In this document: in pieces, positions 1 to 7,909 of the stretch | How positions within the stretch are numbered: position 1 is the stretch's first letter | Layout: every line of letters starts with the position of its first letter | Assembly: GCA_936933955.1 (NCBI GenBank) | Contig: CAKZIN010000097.1 | Span: 1-32,808 of the forward strand | Direction: 5' to 3' | Length of the DNA: 32,808 bases | Source: an uncultured Sphingopyxis sp. | GTDB lineage: Bacteria > Pseudomonadota > Alphaproteobacteria > Sphingomonadales > Sphingomonadaceae | The notes under the pieces: model-generated | Told to the model about the DNA's origin: nothing | Databases searched by the model: none | The model's input: the letters and a program-made list of their open reading frames with translations, nothing else | Made by a program: the position numbers and the translations under genes

Positions 1-963
1 CGCATCGACCCCGCTCCCCGTCGCAGTCGCGAGCGCGGCGGCGGTGAGTGCATTCGCTGCCTGATACGCGCCGATCAGCGGCAGCTTCACGTCGCGCGCA
101 GCGCCGCCAAGCGCCTCCCCTTCAAGCCGCAGCCGCTGTCCGAGCGGATTGGGCTGACGATCGACGAGGCGCAGAAAGATGCCGTTTCGCCCGACTAAAT
201 GCGTATTCAGCCCGCGCCGACGGGCATGCTCGATCGCCTGCGCGGACCAATCGTCGTCGGCCCACACCACCGCCGCGCCATCGTCGGCGACGACCTCGTC
301 GAACAACCGCATCTTGGCTGCGAAATAGGCGTCCATGTCGGGATGATAGTCGAGGTGATCGCGACTGAGATTGGTGAACGCGCCCGCAGCGATGCGCGGC
401 CCTTCGGTGCGATACTGGTCGAGCCCGTGGCTCGACGCCTCGAACGCGCAGTGGGTCACGCCCTCCGTCGCCAGCCCCGCCATGTTGGAGAGGAAGGTGA
501 CGATGTCGGGCGTCGTCAGCCCGGTCGAAACGGTCCCATCCGCGGTGGTGACGCCGAGCGTCCCGACCGACGCTGCACGCTCGCCACGCAGCGTCCAGAT
601 CTGGCGGAGCAGCTCCACGGTGGAGGTCTTGCCGTTGGTTCCCGTGACCGCGACCAGCGTTTCCGGCGCGCGGTCGAACCAGCGTGCGGCGAGCAGTGCG
701 AATGTGCGGCGCGGCGTGTCGCTCGCGATATGCACGGCGCCTTCCACTCGCGCTTCGGGCCGCGCGACGACCGCCACCGCGCCGTTGGCGATGGCCTCCG
801 GGATGACGCTCTCCCCATCGAAGCGGGCACCACGGAATGCGCCGAACAGATAGCCGGGCGCGACCTGGCGGTGATCGATCGCCACGCCGTCGATGCGAAC
901 CGCCCCCGCCTGGGGAGGCAGGGGCGCTGCGATGCCGGCGGAGAGGTCGGCGAGGGTCTTCAC
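1..963 (-). CDS. murE: UDP-N-acetylmuramyl-tripeptide synthetase MurE (N-terminal 321 residues, cut by window edge)
   Basis: Mur ligase that adds the third amino acid (usually meso-diaminopimelate in Gram-negatives) to UDP-MurNAc-L-Ala-D-Glu in the cytoplasm. The translation shows the Mur-ligase ATP loop TGTNGKTS near residues 107-114, TTPD in the substrate region, and the ASSHGLDQYR and FTNLSRDHLDYH blocks typical of MurE. The start is a GTG whose GTGA overlaps the ftsI stop, the same junction as elsewhere in this cluster. The C-terminal domain, including the DNPR-type motif that sets DAP specificity, lies beyond base 1, so the amino acid added cannot be read here. It is the last visible gene of the mraZ-rsmH-ftsL-ftsI-murE cluster. 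Confidence 0.95.
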   Translation of the reverse strand, partial: MKTLADLSAGIAAPLPPQAGAVRIDGVAIDHRQVAPGYLFGAFRGARFDGESVIPEAIANGAVAVVARPEARVEGAVHIASDTPRRTFALLAARWFDRAPETLVAVTGTNGKTSTVELLRQIWTLRGERAASVGTLGVTTADGTVSTGLTTPDIVTFLSNMAGLATEGVTHCAFEASSHGLDQYRTEGPRIAAGAFTNLSRDHLDYHPDMDAYFAAKMRLFDEVVADDGAAVVWADDDWSAQAIEHARRRGLNTHLVGRNGIFLRLVDRQPNPLGQRLRLEGEALGGAARDVKLPLIGAYQAANALTAAALATATGSGVDA

Positions 964-2816
964 CGCGCCGCCGCTTCGGCCCGCGGGCGCCACAGCAGCG
1001 GGGTCAGATCGCTGAGGTCGAGGTCGCGGCGCGTGTCGGGGTAGATGCCGACCATCGGCCCGATCCGCTCCACCACCTTGCGCACCACCGGCGCGGCGGT
1101 GAAGCCCGCGGTCCGCTGGCCGAGCGAATATTCGTTGCCCGGCGGACGGTCGATCATGACCAGCACGACGTAACGCGGGCGGTTCATCGGAAACACGCCG
1201 GCAAAGGTCGCCACCACGCTGTTGCCGACATAGCGTCCGCCGACCGCACGCTCCGCCGAGCCGGTCTTGCCCCCGACGAGGTAGCCCGGCGCGTCGGCGC
1301 GGCTGCCGGTGCCGTCGCTGACGATCAGCCGCAACAGCTGGCGCATCCGTGCGCTGGTCTGTTCGCTGAACACGCGCCGCCCCGGAATCGCGCCGGGCGC
1401 GCGCTTGAGCAGCGTCGGCGGGTGGTAGATGCCGCCGTTGACCAGCGCGGCATAGGCCGACGCCAGGTGCAGCGGGGTAACCTGGATCGAGTGGCCAAAG
1501 CCCGCGGTCATCGTCGTGGTGCGCCCCCACGGGCTCGCCCACATCGGCCGACCGCGCTCGTTGATCTCGACCGAGGGCCGCTTGTCGAAGTCGAGCGCGC
1601 GGAAGGTTGCCTGCAGCCGCTCCGCACCCAGCCGGTCGGCGATCTGCGCAGTGACGACGTTCGAGGAGTGAATCAGCGCCTCCGGAACGTTGAGCCAGCG
1701 GCCCATCGGGTGCGAATCGCGGATCTGGTGTCCGCCGACGCTGACCGGGCGCGTCGCGTCGTAGCGTCGCGACAGGTCGGTCACCACGCCTGCATCCATC
1801 GCCGCCGCGACGGTGATCGGCTTGAACGTCGAGCCGAGTTCGTACGTGGTGTAGGTGACGCCGTTCCACTGCGCCTCGGCGGTCGGGAAGCGGACCCGGT
1901 TGGGGTCGAAGTTGGGGTAGCTCGCCATCGCGACGACCTCGCCGCTGGCGACGTCGAGCACCACACCCGCCCCGCCCTGCGCCGCGAGCTTGGTCACCGC
2001 ATCGCCAAGTTCGAGGTCGAGCGCCGCCTGGACGCGCGCGTCGAGTGCGAGCTGCACCGGCGGATTCGCGGCATTGGCGAGGCGCCCTTCGAAGCTGCGC
2101 TCGATCCCCATCGCCCCGCCACGCCCTGGCGTCACGAAGCCGATCAGATGCGCCGCCATCGACCCCTGCGGGTAGAGCCGGTCCTGCTCGCGCGGATATT
2201 CAAAGCCGATGTCGGCGAGTTCGTTGACCGCATTAAGCTGTGCGAGCGTGGCGCGGTGGCGGATCACCGCACCCGACTGCGCAGTGATGCGGCGCTTCCA
2301 GGTGGCGAGGTCGCGTGCCGGGAATGCCTCGACCATCGCGCTCGCAAACGCGTCGGCGTCATGGTCGCGGCGGTAGCGCGCGATCAGCGGCGCCACCTTG
2401 GCGGCATCCGCAGGACTGGCGCCAGGGTCGAGCAGGTCGGCGCCGCGAAAGCTCAACCGGCGCAGAAACTCCGCTTCGCTGGTGTCGGGAAAGATCGCGG
2501 CGAGCTGACGCGCGCGGACCTCGGGGCGGCCCATCAGCCGGTGCTTGACCACGCGGATCGACGACACGCTGATCGTCCGCGCGAGCGGCACGCCATTGCG
2601 GTCGACGATGTCCGCGCGCCCGCCGACCGCCGGAGTGCGCGCGTGCGCCTCCCCGAACAGCGACACCAGCGCGATCTGCCCGATGCGCAGCACGAACAGC
2701 GATGCGACGATCAGCGCCCCGATCATCAGCAGCCGCAGCCGCTCCTCCGCGGTGCGCGCAAAGCGCAGCCGCGCATCGGCGCGCTGCATCACGCTCGGGC
2801 GCGCGATCGCGCTCAC
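960..2816 (-). CDS. ftsI: Septal peptidoglycan transpeptidase FtsI (PBP3, class B penicillin-binding protein)
   Basis: Cross-links septal peptidoglycan during division; anchored in the inner membrane with a periplasmic catalytic domain. From the chosen GTG the protein has 618 residues: a short basic N-terminus, one membrane helix at about 29-52, a PBP-dimer domain, then the transpeptidase domain. All three penicillin-binding motifs are present: S329-T-F-K332, S384-S-N386 and K517-T-G519. The GTG at 2816 makes a 4-base GTGA overlap with the ftsL stop, so I prefer it; an in-frame ATG at 2789 is the alternative and loses nothing functional. Neither start has a clear ribosome-binding site, which fits translational coupling to ftsL. 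Confidence 0.95.
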   Translation of the reverse strand: MSAIARPSVMQRADARLRFARTAEERLRLLMIGALIVASLFVLRIGQIALVSLFGEAHARTPAVGGRADIVDRNGVPLARTISVSSIRVVKHRLMGRPEVRARQLAAIFPDTSEAEFLRRLSFRGADLLDPGASPADAAKVAPLIARYRRDHDADAFASAMVEAFPARDLATWKRRITAQSGAVIRHRATLAQLNAVNELADIGFEYPREQDRLYPQGSMAAHLIGFVTPGRGGAMGIERSFEGRLANAANPPVQLALDARVQAALDLELGDAVTKLAAQGGAGVVLDVASGEVVAMASYPNFDPNRVRFPTAEAQWNGVTYTTYELGSTFKPITVAAAMDAGVVTDLSRRYDATRPVSVGGHQIRDSHPMGRWLNVPEALIHSSNVVTAQIADRLGAERLQATFRALDFDKRPSVEINERGRPMWASPWGRTTTMTAGFGHSIQVTPLHLASAYAALVNGGIYHPPTLLKRAPGAIPGRRVFSEQTSARMRQLLRLIVSDGTGSRADAPGYLVGGKTGSAERAVGGRYVGNSVVATFAGVFPMNRPRYVVLVMIDRPPGNEYSLGQRTAGFTAAPVVRKVVERIGPMVGIYPDTRRDLDLSDLTPLLWRPRAEAAAR

Positions 2817-3244
2817 CGGAACACGGGGCCGTCGATGGTGGTCATCGCGACGCGGCGGAGGTCGGCGCTCGTCGCGCGCTCCGCATCCGCCTGCGCCACC
2901 GCGACCGCGAGCGCCGGCGCGCTGCGCTCCGGCGGACCGATCGGACGCAGCGTGTCGAGCTGCGCCAGCACACGCTCGCTTTCGACGAACTGCTGCGCCT
3001 GTGGGGCGACGAGCCCGAAATAGTCGCGGTTCCAGCGGTCGAGCTGGCGCGCGCTGGCGACCACGGCGATGTCGCCCTCGATCACGCGCTTGCTCGCTTC
3101 GAGCTGCGCAATCTCCGCATTGACGCGGCGCAGATCGGACAGCGTCGCCGACACCTTGAGGTTCACCGCGTACACCCCCAGCGCGAAAAGAGTGAGCAGT
3201 ACGATCAGGCCAAAGCCCTGCAATTTGCGGACGGCGTAGCTCAT
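2813..3244 (-). CDS. ftsL: Cell division protein FtsL-like
   Basis: Small bitopic division protein of 143 residues. It has a short basic cytoplasmic tail, one membrane helix at about 9-28, and a periplasmic heptad-like segment at about 30-75 (KVSATLSDLRRVNAEIAQLE), the FtsL/FtsB-type coiled coil that joins FtsQ and FtsB and helps activate FtsWI. FtsL is poorly conserved in sequence, so the name rests on this topology and on its place between rsmH and ftsI. The tail beyond about residue 100 is Ala-rich. The ATG forms an ATGA overlap with the rsmH stop, and the stop overlaps the ftsI GTG. Confidence 0.85.
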   Translation of the reverse strand: MSYAVRKLQGFGLIVLLTLFALGVYAVNLKVSATLSDLRRVNAEIAQLEASKRVIEGDIAVVASARQLDRWNRDYFGLVAPQAQQFVESERVLAQLDTLRPIGPPERSAPALAVAVAQADAERATSADLRRVAMTTIDGPVFR

Positions 3245-4227
3245 CGTGCGACCTCCCCGGATGGGTGCGATGGGGTGGAAGTGGCGCCCCAGGCGGGGGC
3301 GGCGGTGCGGGTGGCGAAGCGGAGCGTCGCCGAACGCGCGCGCGGGTTGCGGGAGAGCTCACCCTCCCCGGCGCGGATGGCCTTGCTGACGCTCGCAAAG
3401 GTCGGCGCGCGCCCAGCGGCGGCGGCGGGCAGGTGACGCGATGGCGCGGCATCGGCGCCGCTGCGGCTGCGCAGAAACTGCTTTACCGCCCGGTCCTCGA
3501 GACTGTGGAAGCTGACCACCGCCAGCCGTCCACCCTCACCAAGCAGACCCTCCGCCGCGACCAGCGCGCGGTCGAGTTCGCCCAGCTCGTCGTTGATGTG
3601 GATGCGCACCGCCTGAAAGCTGCGCGTCGCGGGGTCCTTGGGCGTGCCGGGGGCATAACCCAGCGCCTTCCTCACCACGCGGGCGAGGTCGCCGGTGGTC
3701 TGTAGCGGGCGCGCGGCGACGATCGCGCGGGCGACGCGGCGCGACTGACGCTCCTCGCCATAATGATAGAGCACGTCGGCGATCTCGGCTTCGTCGGCGC
3801 GGTTGAGCCAGTCCGCGGCACTCTCGTCCGCGCTGCCCTCCCCCGCCATACGCATGTCGAGCGGGCCGTCGCCCTGAAAGGAAAAGCCGCGCTCCGCCTG
3901 GTCGAGCTGCATGGAGGAGACGCCGATGTCGAGCACGACCCCGTCGACCGTACCGCCCGCGTCGCGCGCGATGCGGTCTAGCTCACCGAAGCGCCCTTCG
4001 ACCAGCGTCAGCCGTCCGCCGCTCGCTTCCACCAGCGACTGCCCGGCGGCGATCGCGCTGGGGTCGCGGTCGATGGCGATCACGTCTGCCCCCGCATCGA
4101 GCAGCGCGCGGGTGTAGCCCCCTGCACCGAAGGTCCCGTCGAGGATGCGCATTCCCGGACCCGGCCGGAGCGCGGCGAGGACTTCGGCGAGCAGGACGGG
4201 AATGTGCGGCGCGGTGTCATCGCTCAC
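3241..4227 (-). CDS. rsmH: 16S rRNA (cytosine-1402-N4)-methyltransferase RsmH (MraW)
   Basis: SAM-dependent methylation of C1402 in 16S rRNA at the decoding centre. The 328-residue product begins with the family hallmark HIPVLLAEVL and carries the SAM-binding loop DGTFGAGGYT at about residues 30-39. The DIGVSSMQLD...RGFSFQ...PLDMRM block and the C-terminal VSFHSLEDRAVKQF segment are also typical. Length matches the family (about 310-330). Start is GTG, with a GTGA overlap of the mraZ stop. An open frame continues upstream through mraZ, but there is no reason to extend the protein since homology starts right at this GTG. Confidence 0.96.
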   Translation of the reverse strand: MSDDTAPHIPVLLAEVLAALRPGPGMRILDGTFGAGGYTRALLDAGADVIAIDRDPSAIAAGQSLVEASGGRLTLVEGRFGELDRIARDAGGTVDGVVLDIGVSSMQLDQAERGFSFQGDGPLDMRMAGEGSADESAADWLNRADEAEIADVLYHYGEERQSRRVARAIVAARPLQTTGDLARVVRKALGYAPGTPKDPATRSFQAVRIHINDELGELDRALVAAEGLLGEGGRLAVVSFHSLEDRAVKQFLRSRSGADAAPSRHLPAAAAGRAPTFASVSKAIRAGEGELSRNPRARSATLRFATRTAAPAWGATSTPSHPSGEVAR

Positions 4228-4730
4228 GCCCCCCGCCCCCGCCGCGGCGGGTTCTTGTCGCGCAGCGCCACCGCCCCTTCGGCGAAGCGGCGCGCATCGG
4301 CGAGCGCGGGATCGTCGCTCGAGCGCAGCGCCTCGAGGTCCCAAATCTCGAAATAGGGGCCGCGACCCATCAGCAGCAGCTCCTGCCCCAACCCTTCGAT
4401 CGCCGCGGGCAGTTCGGGCATGGTGAAGCGGCCGGAGCCGTCGATCGGCACGCTTTCGCCGCCGTACAGCCGCAGGCTCGCCGCATTGCGGTCGAAATCC
4501 TGGTTGCGGCGGATCGCCACCTCCTCGCGCGCGTCGAGGTAGGATTCGAGCCGCGCGGGAAAGTCGGCGCCCGACCCGATCAGGCACGGCAGCGATTCAT
4601 GGAATGCGACGTAGATGCGACCGTTCGCGTCGCTGGGGATGGAGTTGCGCAGGCTCGCGGGCAGCGCCAGGCGACCCTTTTCGTCCGCCCGGGTCAGGAC
4701 GACGCCGGTGTAGACCGCGTTCCCCCCCAT
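4224..4730 (-). CDS. mraZ: Transcriptional regulator MraZ
   Basis: First gene of the division/cell-wall cluster; in other bacteria MraZ is a nucleoid-bound AbrB-fold regulator that represses its own operon. The 168-residue product has the two expected swapped-hairpin half-domains, with DEKGRLALPASLR near the N-terminus and DGSGRFTMPELPAA about 80 residues later. It is a little longer than E. coli MraZ (about 150) because of a basic tail ending PPRRGRGA. The ATG is preceded by a GGAG about 5 bases upstream. The 152-bp upstream gap carries a periodic GGGAT repeat that is the probable binding site. Confidence 0.93.
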   Translation of the reverse strand: MGGNAVYTGVVLTRADEKGRLALPASLRNSIPSDANGRIYVAFHESLPCLIGSGADFPARLESYLDAREEVAIRRNQDFDRNAASLRLYGGESVPIDGSGRFTMPELPAAIEGLGQELLLMGRGPYFEIWDLEALRSSDDPALADARRFAEGAVALRDKNPPRRGRGA

Positions 4731-4845
4731 GACCGCTCCGCCTTCCCTCTACAGCGGGGTCGTCCGGCTATGTGCTCGACGCCTGCGCGCCTGCTCTCCC
4801 CTGGCGACTCCCGTCTTCCGAGGACTTCCTAACCCACGTTCATGC

Positions 4846-4890
4846 GGGATCAAGGGGGATAATTGGGGATTTTACTCCAAATTCAGGGAT
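4846..4890 (+). promoter_or_regulatory. Phased GGGAT direct repeats upstream of mraZ (candidate MraZ operator)
   Basis: On the plus strand GGGAT occurs at 4846-4850, 4856-4860 and 4866-4870, exactly 10 bp apart, and once more at 4886-4890, two steps further. Known MraZ sites are runs of TGGG-type direct repeats separated by about 5 bp, i.e. a 10-bp period, upstream of mraZ, so spacing and core match. Here the GGG core lies on the strand opposite mraZ. The last copy overlaps the 3' end of the neighbouring gene. No convincing -35/-10 pair was found beside it. Confidence 0.6.
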
Positions 4891-5662
4891 GTTTTGCCTT
4901 GGTCTCCGTTCCGTTTCTGCTATGTTCGTTTGCGCCGAGAGAAAGTTTGCGCAGCTCGGCGAGCAGCCAGTCACCGTTCTGCGCCACGCACTCCTCGCCA
5001 TGCGGGGTCAGCAGGTCGGCGTCGGCGACCACCACCGCCTTCCCGCTTCCGACCGCGCATTCGGCGGTGAGGCCCCCCGCTTCGACGCGGCAGGTCGCAT
5101 CTCCCGCGGAAGCGGCACGGAGTGTGCCGGGGGAGCGAAAACTGAGCGTCCGCCCGCGCACCTCCGCGCGCTGAGCGGTATCCGTCAGGCCCTCCGGCGC
5201 ATCGAGCGACAGACCCCAGTGCGCCAGCAGCGGCGTCAGCAGGCTCGTCACCGGCGGGTTGCGCGGGTCGCCCAGCGGGTGCGGCGTCTCCCCCGTGTAG
5301 AGCCCGTCGGCAAAGATCAGCGCCGCCCCTCCGCGACGCACATGCGAGTCGATCGCAGCGATCGCGCCCGGCGGCAGCGCGAGAGGATGCGCGATCCACC
5401 AGACCGGCGCGTCAAGGTCGCGCGGCGGCGGCAGCGCATCGACCTCGCGCAGCTCGCTCCCTGCGCGCACCCGCGCCAGCAGCGGTCCATCGACGAACCC
5501 GGCAAGCGGCGCGCTCGCGTCCGGCGGCGTTGCGAGCGGCATGCCGCTGATCAAAAGCACCTGCGGTCGAGCACGTGCGTCCGCGACGGTCGGAGCCGCC
5601 TCTCTGCCACTCCCGATGCCGACCGCAGCGACCGCCGCAACCGTGGCCGCGGCGAGCGCCAC
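4883..5662 (-). CDS. Membrane-anchored protein with GldG/ABC_transp_aux-like (GATase1-like fold) domain, function unknown
   Basis: I do not recognise a named gene. A hydrophobic Ala/Val-rich helix starts the protein and is followed by one exported-looking domain. The pattern of a hydrophobic strand, then ...IDSHVRRGGAALIFADG..., then PVTSLLTPLLAHWGLSLD resembles the GldG/ABC_transp_aux family, in which a strand follows a 'rotating' glycine pair and a 'plLe.wGl' helix. Reading from the GTG at 5662 gives 259 residues but leaves no charged n-region before the helix. The frame stays open upstream, and a CTG at 5716 would overlap the preceding stop as CTGA. It follows a small membrane protein in the same direction and lies just upstream of mraZ. 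No catalytic motif was found. Confidence 0.6.
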   Translation of the reverse strand: MALAAATVAAVAAVGIGSGREAAPTVADARARPQVLLISGMPLATPPDASAPLAGFVDGPLLARVRAGSELREVDALPPPRDLDAPVWWIAHPLALPPGAIAAIDSHVRRGGAALIFADGLYTGETPHPLGDPRNPPVTSLLTPLLAHWGLSLDAPEGLTDTAQRAEVRGRTLSFRSPGTLRAASAGDATCRVEAGGLTAECAVGSGKAVVVADADLLTPHGEECVAQNGDWLLAELRKLSLGANEHSRNGTETKAKHP

Positions 5663-5712
5663 CGGGAGCCACCACGCGTTGCCGAAAGCTCCGCGCGCAG
5701 GTCGGGCGTCGG

Positions 5713-6045
5713 TCAGCGCCGGCGCCCAGTTACGGTCCCGGACGGCGCCACCTCGACGCCGCCGGCAAAGCCCTTGACGCTCGGGTCGGTTGGAGCGGCC
5801 ACGGTCGGCGCCACCGCAACCGGCGCATCGCTCAACGGATCGGTGGAGGCGCCTGGGTCCGGAAGCTTCGCCCCCGCGACATCGAGCGTCGCAGGCGTGG
5901 TGGCAGGTGCGGTCGCCGCGCTCTCCCGCGCCTCGCGCGTGACGACGCCGGTGATGGTCACCACGAACAGCATCATCAGCACGCCCCCCGCACCATAAAG
6001 CAGGCGGCGGCGACTTTCTTCCTCGGGATTACGAGCCGACGGCAT
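5713..6045 (-). CDS. Small single-pass membrane protein, unknown
   Basis: A 110-residue product starting at an ATG with GAGG 7 bases upstream; a GTG six codons earlier (6063) is less likely. It has a charged N-terminal cytoplasmic segment (about residues 1-14, with an EEESRRR cluster), one membrane helix (about 15-40), then a low-complexity Ala/Pro/Thr-rich periplasmic tail that ends in RRR. It has no recognisable domain. It reads in the same direction as the GldG-like gene, and the two frames abut or overlap depending on that gene's start, so they are probably one transcription unit. It is divergent from the DUF2147 gene across a 167-bp gap. Confidence 0.55.
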   Translation of the reverse strand: MPSARNPEEESRRRLLYGAGGVLMMLFVVTITGVVTREARESAATAPATTPATLDVAGAKLPDPGASTDPLSDAPVAVAPTVAAPTDPSVKGFAGGVEVAPSGTVTGRRR

Positions 6046-6212
6046 TCTCGAACCTCTTTTCACCGCGTCCGGGCAGGGCTGGGACAGTAACGAGCGGGAC
6101 CGAACCCGCCATGAATGTAGACGCTCCCGCGCAGATCGCCTTCTCGCGCAAGGTTAAGCCTAGCGTCAGGCGACGCAAGCGATGTCGCGTGCGCATTATC
6201 AGGGGGCACAAC

Positions 6213-6650
6213 ATGATCCGTTACCGCCATCTCCTCGTCGCAGCCGTGGCGATCGTCGCTGCAACGTCGCCGCTGGGTGCCCAGGATGCCCCTCAGGGTA
6301 GCGACATCGTCGGTATCTGGCGCGCCAGCGAGGGCGGCGGGGCCCTCCTACGTTTCGCACCCTGCCAGGGTAACAAGGTGTGCGGGACGATCCATCGGAC
6401 CAATCCTAGCGTTCCCGCGAACGCGCGGGACATGCGCAATCCGGACCCTCAGCTGCGCAACCGTCCGCTGGTCGGCGTCACCACCTTTGGCCCCCTCCAG
6501 CGGCGGGGCGACGATTGGCACGGCCCAGGCTATAATCCGGAAGATGGTCGCCGCTTCACCGCGACGCTGCGCCCGACCGGCGACCGCATGACGGTGCGCG
6601 GCTGCGTCGCGGTCTTTTGCCGAACCGTCCAGTTCGTCCGAGCGCGCTGA
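6213..6650 (+). CDS. Secreted DUF2147-family protein
   Basis: A 145-residue product with a signal peptide: MIRYRHLL, a hydrophobic core, and a likely signal peptidase I site after LGA. The mature part fits the DUF2147 family of small exported proteins of unknown function: DIVGIWRASEGG at its start, then a Cys-containing strand (CQGNKVCGTI), a central DMRNPDPQLRNRPLVGVTTF segment and a closing GCVAVFCRTVQFVR block. Four cysteines suggest disulphides. The start is set by AGGGGG at 6201-6206; an upstream in-frame ATG would only add a basic stretch in front of the signal peptide. It is the only plus-strand gene in the first 18 kb and converges on the racemase-like gene with a 3-base gap. Confidence 0.8.
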   Translation: MIRYRHLLVAAVAIVAATSPLGAQDAPQGSDIVGIWRASEGGGALLRFAPCQGNKVCGTIHRTNPSVPANARDMRNPDPQLRNRPLVGVTTFGPLQRRGDDWHGPGYNPEDGRRFTATLRPTGDRMTVRGCVAVFCRTVQFVRAR

Positions 6651-6653
6651 CCC

Positions 6654-7373
6654 TCACTCCGCGGCGACGACCGCCTGCGCGGTCTCGCCGAGGATCCAGT
6701 CGACCCCCTCCATCGCGTGAAGCGTGGCCGAATCGAAGATCGGCAGCACGTTGGCGTCGATATCGACCAGCATCGACAGCTCGGTCGCGGCGAGCGCCAC
6801 GCCGTCGACGTCGCGTTGATCCCACTGGGTAATGATCGTCTTGAGCTCGCGTTCGGACGAGCGGTTGACCACGCCCAGCATCAGCTCGTCGTAGATGATG
6901 CGGTCGAGTTTCTGCACCAGCGCGGGGTCGGCGGGGACCAGGCTGACGCCATGACTGACCAGCCGCTGGCGATACCAGCGCTCGGTCATGACGTTGGAGG
7001 TGCCGAGCAGCGCCGCGGTCTTGATCCCGCGCGCCTTCATCGCCTCCCCCACCGGGTCGACGATGTGGAGCAGCGGAATGGCGACGCTCGCCGCCACGCG
7101 ATCGGCGACCTTGTACATCGAATTGGCGGCGATAAGCAGCGCGCTCGCCCCAGCCGCTTCGAGCCGACGCGCGCTCGCGATCAGCGTCTGCGCGGCGCGG
7201 TCCCACTCCTCCTCGCTCGACAAGCGGTTGAGGTCGCAGGCGTTGAGGCTGTCGATGATGAGCGGCGCCGAGCAGGCGGGGCCGACGCGTTTCTGCACCT
7301 CGGTATTGATGATGCGGTAATAGCGCTCGGTCGCGGCCCAGCTGATCCCGCCGATAATCCCAAGAGTGCGCAT
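6654..7373 (-). CDS. Aspartate/glutamate racemase-family protein, catalytic residues missing
   Basis: Full-length (239 residues) member of the Asp/Glu/hydantoin racemase fold, closest in pattern to the YgeA type: LGIIGGISW...YYRIIN at the N-terminus, HIVDPVGEAM, ALLGTSNVMTERWY, IIYDELMLG and FDSATLHA. YgeA-type broad-specificity amino acid racemases use Thr83 and Cys197 as the acid/base pair. Here the surrounding motifs are present but read I-A-A83-N-S-M-Y-K-V-A-D and L-A-A197-T-E-L, so both positions are Ala, the Cys beside Thr83 is Ala, and the His of the usual NTMH is Tyr. The frame is intact with no stop, so this looks like a maintained pseudoenzyme or a changed function rather than decay. 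It follows the GNAT gene by 27 bp. Confidence 0.85.
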   Translation of the reverse strand: MRTLGIIGGISWAATERYYRIINTEVQKRVGPACSAPLIIDSLNACDLNRLSSEEEWDRAAQTLIASARRLEAAGASALLIAANSMYKVADRVAASVAIPLLHIVDPVGEAMKARGIKTAALLGTSNVMTERWYRQRLVSHGVSLVPADPALVQKLDRIIYDELMLGVVNRSSERELKTIITQWDQRDVDGVALAATELSMLVDIDANVLPIFDSATLHAMEGVDWILGETAQAVVAAE

Positions 7374-7400
7374 CGATCCCCCTTCGCGGCGCGGCGGCGG

Positions 7401-7835
7401 TTACAGCCGCTTGCGCAAATAATAGCAGCTGTGACCGACCGGATGGTCTTCGAGCTTGCCGAACTCGGCATAGCCCAGCCCCTCGTAAAAGGGTTTGGCC
7501 TGAAATGAAAAGGTGGTGAGCCACACGCCCACACACCCGCGACGGCGCGCTTCCGCCTCCGCCTCCGCGATCAGGGCGGACCCGATGCCGGTCCCGCGCA
7601 TCTCCTCCGGCACGACCAGCAGGTCGATGTAGCACCAGTCGTAGCCGTGGCGGGCGTACAGCCCCCCGTCGAGCGTCTCCCCATCGCGGACGATGCGCAG
7701 CGCGAAACTGCCGTGGCCGCCATCGCCGACGCGAGCCTGATTATAGCCCCGCAACGGCGCCAGAACCGCCTCGCGCACGTCGGGCGCGGGGCTGGGATCG
7801 AGCGCGATGCGGCAGGCGGAGGTGGGCGTAGGCAT
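7401..7835 (-). CDS. GNAT-family N-acetyltransferase
   Basis: A 144-residue GCN5-related acetyltransferase. The acetyl-CoA pyrophosphate loop is clear in LLVVPEEMRGTGIGSALIAEAE (R/Q-x-x-G-x-G/A form: R-G-T-G-I-G), followed by the C-terminal FYEGLGYAEFGKLEDHP block that forms the last strands. Substrate is not predictable from sequence; the closing HSCYYLRKRL is typical of a subfamily of small uncharacterised bacterial GNATs. It lies between asd and the racemase-like gene, all on the minus strand and closely spaced, which suggests co-transcription. Confidence 0.88.
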   Translation of the reverse strand: MPTPTSACRIALDPSPAPDVREAVLAPLRGYNQARVGDGGHGSFALRIVRDGETLDGGLYARHGYDWCYIDLLVVPEEMRGTGIGSALIAEAEAEARRRGCVGVWLTTFSFQAKPFYEGLGYAEFGKLEDHPVGHSCYYLRKRL

Positions 7836-7875
7836 GGAAGAGTTTTCGTTCGTACGGATCGCGAGTGCAAGGGAT

Positions 7876-7893
7876 GGCGCAGCGCGCTGCGCC
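7876..7893. repeat. Perfect 18-bp palindrome between GNAT gene and asd
   Basis: GGCGCAGCGCGCTGCGCC equals its own reverse complement. It lies in the 74-bp gap just after the asd stop codon and before the GNAT start. As RNA it would fold into a GC-only hairpin, with no T-tract on either strand, so it is not a classical intrinsic terminator. It may slow polymerase or protect the asd 3' end, or be a protein-binding site; the sequence alone does not decide. Confidence 0.45.
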
Positions 7894-7909
7894 CCCGCGC
7901 CGACTGACC

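Noticed and set aside
2817..3452. Longer FtsI reading frame extending through ftsL
   Set aside because: It only reflects an open alternative frame over ftsL; the FtsI N-terminus is explained by the GTG at 2816 or ATG at 2789.
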